Shown here: piece after piece, positions 1 to 6,337 of the stretch
How positions within the stretch are numbered: the first letter of the stretch is position 1
How the letters are laid out: every line of letters starts with the position of its first letter
Source: Bacteroidales bacterium UBA1217
Lineage (GTDB): Bacteria > Bacteroidota > Bacteroidia > Bacteroidales > P3
Assembly: GCA_002309335.1 (NCBI GenBank)
Contig: DBXH01000027.1
Span: forward strand, 57,153 to 68,259
Reading direction: 5' to 3'
DNA: 11,107 nt
Notes under the pieces: generated by a model
What the model saw: only the letters and a program-made list of their open reading frames with translations
Database searches by the model: none
What the model was told of the DNA's origin: nothing
Position numbers and translations under genes: made by a program

Positions 1-3
1 CCC

Positions 4-38
4 GCCGCTTTGCGGCACCCCTCTCCAAGAGGGGAGAG
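4..38. repeat. Compact double-hairpin element before hpt
   Basis: Two adjacent hairpins are visible. The first is GCCGC (4-8), loop TTT, GCGGC (12-16). The second is CCCCTCT (18-24), loop CCA, AGAGGGG (28-34). The second can refold into a competing stem, CTCTCC (21-26) with GGAGAG (33-38). The layout resembles small palindromic intergenic repeats found in many copies in Bacteroidales genomes; that resemblance is from memory. It could be the terminator of an upstream gene, a repeat, or part of the hpt leader. There is no T-run after the stem, so a plain intrinsic terminator for plus-strand transcription is not obvious. Confidence 0.55.
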
Positions 39-73
39 AAACGGAGAACTGAAAAATATGATAACGGTACACG
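39..73 (+). repeat. Direct repeat copy A, spanning the hpt start codon
   Basis: This segment matches positions 960-992 at 30 of 33 aligned bases, with one 2-nt gap. The shared core is AACTGAAAAAT followed by GATAACGG. In this copy the hpt ATG (58-60) lies in the core, and the repeat covers the last 19 nt of the leader and the first few codons. Such a match is very unlikely by chance in 11 kb, though a common Bacteroidales leader sequence could be the source of both copies. Confidence 0.6.
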
Positions 74-597
74 ATAGACGGTTTGAGATTTATATGCCGG
101 AGGCTGAGATTCAGCGCGAGGTGAAGCGGGTCGCTGCCGAAATGTCACGCGACCTCAAGGACAAGGACCCTCTGTTCTGTCCCACTTTGACGGGCTCGTT
201 TATGTTTATGACCGACCTGGCACGGGAACTCGATTTCGACGCTGAAGTGTGCTTTGTGAAATACAGCTCCTACAGCGGAATGTGCAGCACGGGCAACGTC
301 AAAACGGAACTGCCTTTTCCCAAAAAATGCAAAGGACGCAACATCGTTATAGTAGAGGATATCGTTGACACGGGCATCACGATGGACGCTATGCTGAAGG
401 AACTCCGCCAACTCGAACCCGCCGCAATCTATATCGCCTCATTCCTTTTCAAACCCTACAGCTTTAAGAAAGACTTTAAGATTGATTATATAGGCCGCTC
501 CATACCAAACGATTTTATTCTTGGTTACGGTCTTGATTATGACAATTTAGGTAGATTCTACCGTGATATATATGTTGTTGCCGATGAAAAGAAATAG
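58..597 (+). CDS. hpt: Hypoxanthine (guanine) phosphoribosyltransferase
   Basis: This 179-residue cytosolic enzyme of purine salvage joins hypoxanthine (often also guanine) to PRPP, giving IMP or GMP. The PRPP-binding signature VIVEDIVDTGIT is at residues 97-108, with the acidic pair E100-D101. The segment PTLTGSFMF (42-50) fits the first loop, KYSSYSGM (68-75) the flexible loop that closes over the active site, FKP (131-133) the purine-contacting strand, and IPNDFILGYGLDY (149-161) the C-terminal hallmark of this family. The length matches bacterial Hpt. The frame is open from position 10, but the ATG at 58 gives the normal family N-terminus; the upstream residues would be translated hairpin DNA. 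The end overlaps the next gene by 14 nt, suggesting co-transcription. No promoter is visible in the short upstream sequence. Confidence 0.94.
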   Translation: MITVHDRRFEIYMPEAEIQREVKRVAAEMSRDLKDKDPLFCPTLTGSFMFMTDLARELDFDAEVCFVKYSSYSGMCSTGNVKTELPFPKKCKGRNIVIVEDIVDTGITMDAMLKELRQLEPAAIYIASFLFKPYSFKKDFKIDYIGRSIPNDFILGYGLDYDNLGRFYRDIYVVADEKK

Positions 598-955
598 AAT
601 TAAAATATCACTCTTCCTGATGGCGGCACTCACAATGTCGCTTTCCGCTTGTCGCGACAAGCAATCGTTCGATATCGACCTCATTGTTGGCAAATGGGTG
701 GCCGGCACCGAGTATTGGCGTTATGACAATGACGGATCCGGAGTTACGTGGGACAAGGCTGATGATGTGAACGAGGATGAAGCTCAGCCGTTTAAGTGGG
801 AATTCGACTCCGAAACAAACCATCTGACTCACATCCATCAGATGGAGATGGGTGGCGCGATACCGAAATCTTACACGCTCAAAACGCTGAACGAAAACGT
901 TCTGGCTTATACGGATAAATACGATTCTACTTACACTTTCAACCGCGTATTGTGA
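584..955 (+). CDS. Small lipocalin-like lipoprotein
   Basis: This is a 123-residue predicted lipoprotein. A lysine/arginine-rich start (MKRNRIK), a hydrophobic stretch (residues 8-20) and a lipobox LSAC (20-23) place the lipidated Cys at 23. The mature part begins with a region like IVGKWVAGTEYWRYDNDGSG and ends with YDSTYTFNRVL, the strand pattern of the small lipocalin-like domains common in Bacteroidales lipoproteins. That family call is from pattern memory; no ligand can be inferred. Earlier in-frame starts exist at 563 (GTG) and 572 (ATG), but 584 places the basic signal-peptide start at the N-terminus. The start lies inside the end of hpt (14-nt overlap), and the stop overlaps the AsmA ATG as TGATG, so translational coupling on both sides is likely. 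Confidence 0.82.
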   Translation: MKRNRIKISLFLMAALTMSLSACRDKQSFDIDLIVGKWVAGTEYWRYDNDGSGVTWDKADDVNEDEAQPFKWEFDSETNHLTHIHQMEMGGAIPKSYTLKTLNENVLAYTDKYDSTYTFNRVL

Positions 956-3900
956 TGGAAAACGAAGAACTGAAAAATGATAACGGCAAACGCAAGATGA
1001 AGAAGGGATGGAAGATAACCATCATCTCTCTCTGCTCGCTCTTGGGGCTCATTGTGCTGACAGCTGTTGTCGCACTCTGGCTTGTTTTGACTCCGGCTCG
1101 GCTGACTTCGATTGTCAACAAGCTGTCGGATAAGTTTATTCTGTGCGAGAGCAGTTTCAACGATGTCGACCTCACGCTCTTCAAAACGTTTCCATACGTA
1201 GGGTTGGACGTTAAGGGCGTGACTCTGAAAAACGAGATGAAGGGGGCGCAGAGTGACACTCTTGCAAGCATCGAGAGCGTCTGTGTGGGTATCAATCTGC
1301 GCGAGTATCTGAAACATAAGAATATAGAGGTTACTAAGCTCGTGATAGATGATGTCTCGGCTAATATCTATACCAACAAGGAGGGTAGGTCGAACTATGA
1401 TATTTTCCCGTCGTCGGACGACACTACCGCCTCCGAGCCTTTCGAATTTCCCGAACTCGTTTCACTTCAAAGCATAAAGTTGAAGCATCTCGACGCTTCT
1501 TACCTTGACGAGCAGTCGAATATTAACGCCAGCCTTGCCGATTTGAATCTTTCTATAGACGGAAAATACGAGCCGTCGATGATCGACGCGAAGGTTGATC
1601 TGGATATCGACGGCATAAGGGTCGATATGGACAGTATCGGAGCAATACTGAACGACTTGTCTTTCAAACTTAAAGGTGATACCAAGGGCGACAAGATCGA
1701 CGGCAATCTGGCGCTCAAGGTGAAACAGGGCCGAATTGAATTGGGCGGACAGCAGTTCGTGAACGACGCGATGGACGCTATGAAGGGCAACCTGCTGACA
1801 GTGGAGGGCGATTTTGCGGGCGATATGGAAAGCCGCGAAGTGATGGTTGACAAGCTTGTGGCCGACCTCAAAGGCTATGAACTGGATGTCGACGGCAAGG
1901 TGCTCCTGCCCAAAGATGAGTCACCGATGAAGGTTGATATTAATTTCGCCACCAACGAATGGGGCGTGAAGGAGCTGTTGGCTATGCTCCCCGCCGAGTT
2001 TGTGGATTGGCAGAATGGTATGAAACTCGATGCCGATATGAGGCTGACGGGAACCGCCAAGGGCAACCTTTCGGACAACGAGATGCCTCTGGTTACTGCC
2101 AATCTGAAACTCAAGGACGGCAGCTTCTGCGACCGAAGCCTGCTCCCATACGCTTTCAACGGCATCAACGCCGACATCTGCGCTGATCTTGACTTGAATG
2201 AGAAAGGTGTCAGCAATGTGGAGATTACCAAGCTTACCGCCTGCACAGGCCGCAACAATGTGGAGCTGACTGGACATATCGCCGACCTTATGGGGGCGAT
2301 GCATACCGATGCCGTGGTGAAAGGCAATATTTATCTGCCCGACGTCAGACCGATGATGCCCGACGACTTGAATATGACTATGGAGGGTAAGGCTAAGCTG
2401 AACCTCAAGGTGCACACCAATATGGAGCAGCTGCAGAATGCCGACTTCGCCAAAATGAAACTGTCGGGCGACATCGGATTGACCAATGTCGATGTGGTTT
2501 ACGACACTATTTACGCCAAAATTCCCAAGGCCAATGTCAATGTGCAGCTGCCCGCCAAGATGAAACGGGGGCTCTTTGACGAACTTCTCTCGGCTACGAT
2601 TACGAGCAGCGGCATTGAGGCTAACCTGCCTAATGAGAACATCAACGGCACATTGGGCGAAACGCACTTGCAAGCCGCCATATCGGATATTTTCGACACC
2701 ACGCAGCCGTTCAGGGTGGTGTGCGATTTCAGTTTCGCAAGTCTCGAAGGCTCTATGGATTCGATTCAGGCCAAGATGGGGGCTCCAAAGGGGAGCTTTG
2801 CGATGATTCCCGTTTCGACGACGAGCGACAAGGTGAAATATAATATTGATTTCACAAGCAGCGAGTTGCATTGCGACATCAACGACAGCACAACGGTCGA
2901 CTTGGCGGGTCTCTCGATTAAGGGCGGCGCCAACTACGACCCCTCGAAAGCCAACACCCTGCAACAATGGTCGCCGAACCTCGATATTGATTTCAAACGC
3001 GGATATATTGATTTGGAGCAGTTCGACTATATTGTGCAGATTCCCGATATCAAGTTCAACTACAAACCTGAGCGCTGCGAGATCGCAAGCGCCAACGTGG
3101 TTTTCGGAAATTCCGACTTCTATCTGTCGGGTGCCGTCACGGGTCTTGAGAAATGGCTCAGCCACGAGGATATGCTCAAGGGCGACCTCTATTTCACGTC
3201 GAACTATACCAATGTCGACGACCTTATGGAGGCTTTCAGCGGTATGGGTACCGACGCCGACACCCTTGAGGCCCAGCGCAAAGAGGACAATGTGGACACT
3301 TCGGCGCATCCGTTCATTGTTCCCAAGGATGTCGATTTCACGTTGCATACCCGCATCAAAGAGGCTACCGCTTTTGAGAACGACCTGCGCGAAGTGGCTG
3401 GCGATGTGCAGATCAAGGACGGTGTGGCTGTGCTCAACCAGATCGGTTTTGTATGCAAGGCTGCCCGGATGCAGTTGACGGGACTCTATCGCACTCCACG
3501 TTTCAACCACATCTTTGTGGGAATGGATTTCCATCTGCTCGACATAAATGTTCAGGAACTTATAGAGATGATTCCTTATGTCGACACGCTGGTTCCGTTG
3601 CTCAAGGATTTGGAGGGTAATGCCGACTTCCATCTCTGTGCGGAAACATACGTCAACGCTTTCTATCAGCCCAAGATGAGCACCCTCAGAGGTGCGTCGG
3701 CCCTCACCGGACAGAATCTCGTTGTGCTCGACAACAAGGATATCGACCGCATAGCCAAGCTGCTTCAACTCAAGACTTGGCGCGAGGACGATTCGAAGAT
3801 TCACGTCGATAGCCTTGATGTGGCTATGACGGTATTCCGTCGCGAGCTGGAGGTTTATCCTTTCCTCCTCTCGCTCCACAAATACCAGATTGTGGCTGAA

Positions 3901-4173
3901 GGCCGCCACGATTTGAACAATAATTATGACTACCACGTTGAGATAGTACAGAGTCCGCTGCCCGTGCGACTGGCGGTAGATGTCTTTGGCACGATGCCTA
4001 AGTTGAAATTCGACGTCTCGCCGAAACTGCGCTACAAGAACCTCTACCGTCCCGAACGTCGCAGCGATGTCGACAAAGAGACGTTGAGACTTAAGGAAAT
4101 GATTCGCAAATCGTTGGAGGCTAACGTGAAACAGGAAACCAGAGATTATCAAGGACTGGATTCCGACAATTAA
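955..4173 (+). CDS. AsmA-family envelope protein, single N-terminal membrane anchor
   Basis: This very large protein (1072 residues) has one N-terminal membrane segment (about residues 21-46, after KKGWK) followed by a long beta-rich periplasmic region. The stretch TLFKTFPYVGLDVKGVTLKN, soon after the anchor, is typical of AsmA N-terminal domains. The C-terminal part (roughly residues 880-1040) resembles the AsmA C-terminal domain. The family, related to TamB and YhdP, is linked to lipid transport between membranes and to outer-membrane protein assembly; the exact role here is unknown. The start at 955 overlaps the lipoprotein stop by 1 nt. An alternative start at 997 gives MKKGWKITI, a more usual anchor N-terminus, and would leave the repeat copy at 960-992 untranslated. 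The glycosyltransferase follows after 11 nt. The long reading frame on the opposite strand is judged a shadow. Confidence 0.88.
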   Translation: MENEELKNDNGKRKMKKGWKITIISLCSLLGLIVLTAVVALWLVLTPARLTSIVNKLSDKFILCESSFNDVDLTLFKTFPYVGLDVKGVTLKNEMKGAQSDTLASIESVCVGINLREYLKHKNIEVTKLVIDDVSANIYTNKEGRSNYDIFPSSDDTTASEPFEFPELVSLQSIKLKHLDASYLDEQSNINASLADLNLSIDGKYEPSMIDAKVDLDIDGIRVDMDSIGAILNDLSFKLKGDTKGDKIDGNLALKVKQGRIELGGQQFVNDAMDAMKGNLLTVEGDFAGDMESREVMVDKLVADLKGYELDVDGKVLLPKDESPMKVDINFATNEWGVKELLAMLPAEFVDWQNGMKLDADMRLTGTAKGNLSDNEMPLVTANLKLKDGSFCDRSLLPYAFNGINADICADLDLNEKGVSNVEITKLTACTGRNNVELTGHIADLMGAMHTDAVVKGNIYLPDVRPMMPDDLNMTMEGKAKLNLKVHTNMEQLQNADFAKMKLSGDIGLTNVDVVYDTIYAKIPKANVNVQLPAKMKRGLFDELLSATITSSGIEANLPNENINGTLGETHLQAAISDIFDTTQPFRVVCDFSFASLEGSMDSIQAKMGAPKGSFAMIPVSTTSDKVKYNIDFTSSELHCDINDSTTVDLAGLSIKGGANYDPSKANTLQQWSPNLDIDFKRGYIDLEQFDYIVQIPDIKFNYKPERCEIASANVVFGNSDFYLSGAVTGLEKWLSHEDMLKGDLYFTSNYTNVDDLMEAFSGMGTDADTLEAQRKEDNVDTSAHPFIVPKDVDFTLHTRIKEATAFENDLREVAGDVQIKDGVAVLNQIGFVCKAARMQLTGLYRTPRFNHIFVGMDFHLLDINVQELIEMIPYVDTLVPLLKDLEGNADFHLCAETYVNAFYQPKMSTLRGASALTGQNLVVLDNKDIDRIAKLLQLKTWREDDSKIHVDSLDVAMTVFRRELEVYPFLLSLHKYQIVAEGRHDLNNNYDYHVEIVQSPLPVRLAVDVFGTMPKLKFDVSPKLRYKNLYRPERRSDVDKETLRLKEMIRKSLEANVKQETRDYQGLDSDN
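960..992 (+). repeat. Direct repeat copy B, at the 5' end of the AsmA gene
   Basis: This copy matches 39-73 at 30 of 33 aligned bases with a 2-nt deletion. It contains an ATG at 977-979 followed by ATA ACG, the same first three codons as hpt, but out of frame with AsmA. That frame stops at 998-1000, overlapping the alternative AsmA start at 997 as ATGA. If AsmA starts at 955, the segment encodes residues 2-13 or so, which are polar and precede the membrane anchor. Confidence 0.6.
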
Positions 4174-4184
4174 ACAAATGAACT

Positions 4185-5198
4185 ATGACAAAAGTATCGG
4201 TTATCTTGCCCGTTTACGGGGTGGCACAATATATAGAGAAATGCACGCAGTCGCTGCTCGACCAGACGCTGCAGGAGATGGAGTTTATATTTGTCGACGA
4301 CCATGGTCCTGACAACAGCATCGAGCTGGTTCAGAAAATGATTGAGAACCATCCGCGCAAAGAGCAGTTTGTCTTCCTCAAACCTGAGCATAATGTAGGT
4401 GCCGGAATGGCGCGCAACTTCGCTGTCCCTCAAGCCAAAGGCGAATATCTTGCCTTTGTCGACAGCGATGATTGGATTGAACCCGATATGTTCGAGACCC
4501 TCTATGACGAGGCTGTCAAGCAGGGTGGGGTGGACCTCTGCTATTGTCAGATATCCAAGGACTTCACCGACGGGCAACCCTCCGAGACGGTCAAGAACCC
4601 TGATATCCCCTCGGGCAAGATGTCGGCGGAGACGAAGAAATATTTCCTCACACATTATGTCTCGCTCTTCTCCACCTATATCTACAAACGCGAGATGGTG
4701 CAGCGGAACGAGATTCATTTCCCCGAGTCGCGCAGCGCCGACGACAGTTTCTTCATCACCAGCGCGTTGATATTTGCTCAATCTATGGCTCACGTCGACC
4801 GTCCTTTGTATCATTATATCCTGCGTCCGGGTTCGGTGACGACAACCAAGGACAGCACCAAATACCAAAAGCGACTGGCGACTTTCGGCTCGCTGATGGA
4901 GTATCTGAAATCGAAGGGCGTATACGAAGCCAACAGCGACGAGATTGACTTTATCTATCTGAAAAAGGGCTACTTCTCGTCGGTATTCAACTATATCCAC
5001 AATTCGCTCGAGCCCCGCAAGACCGTTGTTGAGGAAATAAGAAACGAGATGCTGAGGCAGGTGCCCGGCTACAAGAAAAATCCCTATTTCAAGAAGAAAT
5101 GCAGCCTTCGGATGCTCGATTGTATGCTGCACCGCTGTACAGGACTCGCGTTCAAAGTGTTGCCGGCTTATATCAACAAGAAAAACCTGGTTGTATAA
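4185..5198 (+). CDS. Family 2 glycosyltransferase
   Basis: This is a 337-residue GT-A fold glycosyltransferase that would transfer a sugar from a nucleotide-sugar donor to a glycan or lipid acceptor on the cytoplasmic side. The N-terminus KVSVILPVYGVAQYIEKC is a classic GT2 start. The nucleotide-binding acidic pair is D38-D39 in FVDDHGPDNS, where most relatives have DDGSTD. The metal-binding DXD motif is in FVDSDDW (91-97), and ADDSFF (185-190) is the likely position of the catalytic acidic residue. About 110 residues after the core are helical and basic (KKNPYFKKKC), which may help membrane association; there is no clear membrane span. Donor and acceptor cannot be told from sequence. No other polysaccharide genes surround it, so it is not part of a visible capsule locus. 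It starts 11 nt after the AsmA gene, so probably the same transcript. Confidence 0.92.
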   Translation: MTKVSVILPVYGVAQYIEKCTQSLLDQTLQEMEFIFVDDHGPDNSIELVQKMIENHPRKEQFVFLKPEHNVGAGMARNFAVPQAKGEYLAFVDSDDWIEPDMFETLYDEAVKQGGVDLCYCQISKDFTDGQPSETVKNPDIPSGKMSAETKKYFLTHYVSLFSTYIYKREMVQRNEIHFPESRSADDSFFITSALIFAQSMAHVDRPLYHYILRPGSVTTTKDSTKYQKRLATFGSLMEYLKSKGVYEANSDEIDFIYLKKGYFSSVFNYIHNSLEPRKTVVEEIRNEMLRQVPGYKKNPYFKKKCSLRMLDCMLHRCTGLAFKVLPAYINKKNLVV

Positions 5199-5233
5199 TC
5201 AACCCTAACCTAAACCCTTTCAACCCAATACAA
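5199..5233 (+). other. C-rich, G-free spacer before the GHKL gene
   Basis: The spacer between the glycosyltransferase stop and the GHKL ATG has no G at all; the G-free stretch runs from 5194 to 5235. It holds C-tracts at 5203-5205, 5209-5210, 5215-5217 and 5224-5226, giving a telomere-like CCCTAACC look. The minus strand therefore has four G-tracts (GGG, GGG, GG, GGG) with short loops, compatible with a two-layer G-quadruplex. The mRNA leader itself would be unstructured and C-rich. Confidence 0.5.
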
Positions 5234-5782
5234 ATGAAAGAACTCGCAATGCACGTATACGATCTGATGGAGAACTCGACAGCTGCCAACTCGACAGAAG
5301 TCAAACTTACCATCCGCGATAGTCTGAAAGACAACATATACGCTTTTACCATTGAAGACAACGGCAAAGGGATGACTCCCGAATTTATGGCCAAAGTGAC
5401 CGATCCCTACACTACATCGCGCACCACACGCAAGGTGGGTTTGGGATTGCCGCTCATCAAGATGAACACCGAGAACTGTGGAGGGGGAATGAAACTGCAG
5501 AGCGAGGTGGGCAAAGGCACCCGGCTCGATTTCTGGTTCCAGCACAACCATTGGGATCGCCCGCCGATGGGCGACATTGCAGGTACGATAGTGATGCTTT
5601 GTGCCGCTCACGAAGACATCCACATCATATATAAACACATAACCGACGAGGATGAGTTTGTCTTCGACACCGACGAGATTCACGAAGCTCTCGATGGTAT
5701 GTCGATGAACGATGTCAAAGTGATGGGATGGCTAAAAGATATGGTTCAAGAAAACCTTGAAGCAATACACTATAATAATTAG
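5234..5782 (+). CDS. Stand-alone GHKL (HATPase_c) ATP-binding protein
   Basis: This 182-residue protein is a single GHKL ATPase domain without a phospho-acceptor His domain, sensor or membrane segment. The N-box region is at residues 7-18 (N14 in DLMENSTAA), the G1 box EDNGKGM at 41-47, an F-box-like DPYTTSRTT at 57-65, the G2 box VGLGLPLI at 68-75 and the G3 box GKGTRLDF at 93-100. The start MKELAMHVYDLMENS matches a subfamily I remember as small ATP-binding proteins encoded beside NuoE/NuoF-like and [FeFe]-hydrogenase genes in Clostridia and Bacteroidales; the C-terminal part (RPPMGDIAGTIV) also fits. That match sets the start at 5234. Here no hydrogenase gene is adjacent. It follows the glycosyltransferase by 35 nt and may share its transcript. 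Its substrate protein is unknown; an anti-sigma-factor-type kinase is an alternative but fits less well. Confidence 0.85.
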   Translation: MKELAMHVYDLMENSTAANSTEVKLTIRDSLKDNIYAFTIEDNGKGMTPEFMAKVTDPYTTSRTTRKVGLGLPLIKMNTENCGGGMKLQSEVGKGTRLDFWFQHNHWDRPPMGDIAGTIVMLCAAHEDIHIIYKHITDEDEFVFDTDEIHEALDGMSMNDVKVMGWLKDMVQENLEAIHYNN

Positions 5783-5856
5783 TTAAAAGTTTAGTTTAAA
5801 GTTAAAAGGGTACGCTGCGCTTAAAAGGTTATAAAGGTTAAAAGAGGGGCGTTAAG
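5782..5856. repeat. TTAAAAG-type repeat cluster in the convergent junction
   Basis: The junction between the two converging gene runs holds repeated units: GTTAAAAG at 5782-5789, GTTTAAAG at 5794-5801, GTTAAAAG at 5801-5808, CTTAAAAG at 5820-5827, GTTATAAAG at 5828-5836, GTTAAAAG at 5837-5844, and a partial GTTAAG at 5851-5856. A GC island (TACGCTGCGC, 5811-5820) interrupts them. Similar AT-rich direct repeats are frequent between Bacteroidales genes (from memory). I see no strong stem with a T-run, so no intrinsic terminator is called for either direction. Confidence 0.6.
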
Positions 5857-5859
5857 AAC

Positions 5860-6333
5860 TTATTTGAGCGTTGTTACTGCCTTCTTTGTCCAGAGGGTCA
5901 GGAAATTCTCCACTTTCTTACGGTTGTATGATTTGCCCTCCTCGAGCGATGCGGATTCCTGTATATGAATGGGGTTTCCCTCCTCGTCGAGAATTACAAA
6001 CACCGGAAATCCGAAGCGGGCGGGGTTGCCGAGATATTTCATCGCCTCGGGGTTTTTGTTCTCCTTCGAATAGTTGATGTGGACATAGACGAAATTCCTC
6101 TCTATCAGCGGAGCGATAACGCTGTCGGTGGTGGCGAAATTGGCAAAACGGATGCACCACGGGCACCAGTTGCCGCCCACCTGACACAGAACATATCGGC
6201 CCGTCTGTTTGGCAACTATCGTGGCCGCCTGAATCTGCGCCATACCGTCGACTTTCTCGTTATAATACTTTTCCTGAGCCGATGCAGCACCAACACTCAG
6301 CATTATCAATATAAACAGAACTATCTTTTTCAT
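5860..6333 (-). CDS. Secreted thioredoxin-fold protein
   Basis: This 157-residue exported thioredoxin-like protein starts with a signal peptide MKKIVLFILIMLSVGAASA, with probable cleavage after residue 19 (ASA before QEK). The redox-active motif WCPWC has cysteines at 57 and 60, within GGNWCPWCIRF. The cis-proline expected to face it is P110 in FGFPVFVILDEEGN. These features support a periplasmic thiol-disulfide oxidoreductase or reductase; the partner is unknown. The family is common in Bacteroidales, where several such paralogues occur per genome. The ATG at 6333 is chosen because it begins the signal peptide; the upstream in-frame residues overlap galE. It lies 4 nt after the galE stop, so the two are very likely co-transcribed and perhaps translationally coupled, although their functions are not obviously linked. 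Confidence 0.88.
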   Translation of the reverse strand: MKKIVLFILIMLSVGAASAQEKYYNEKVDGMAQIQAATIVAKQTGRYVLCQVGGNWCPWCIRFANFATTDSVIAPLIERNFVYVHINYSKENKNPEAMKYLGNPARFGFPVFVILDEEGNPIHIQESASLEEGKSYNRKKVENFLTLWTKKAVTTLK

Positions 6334-6337
6334 AACA

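Noticed and set aside
2846..3478. A 210-codon plus-strand frame in another phase within AsmA
   Set aside because: Ser/Arg/Thr-rich composition without domains, fully inside a well-supported gene; a phase shadow.
1921..4152. A 743-codon open frame on the minus strand within the AsmA gene
   Set aside because: The plus-strand frame has a membrane anchor and AsmA-like domains and sits in an operon, while the minus frame has a His/Val/Arg-rich composition with no recognisable domain. Codon bias of the real gene explains the lack of stops.
4294..4329. The glycosyltransferase motif VDDHGPDNS differs from the usual DDGSTD
   Set aside because: Both aspartates and the later DXD are intact, and this loop varies within GT2, so it is not evidence of a broken or novel enzyme.
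4170..5132. A 320-codon minus-strand frame opposite the glycosyltransferase
   Set aside because: It mirrors a clear GT2 gene and shows no motif; treated as a shadow.
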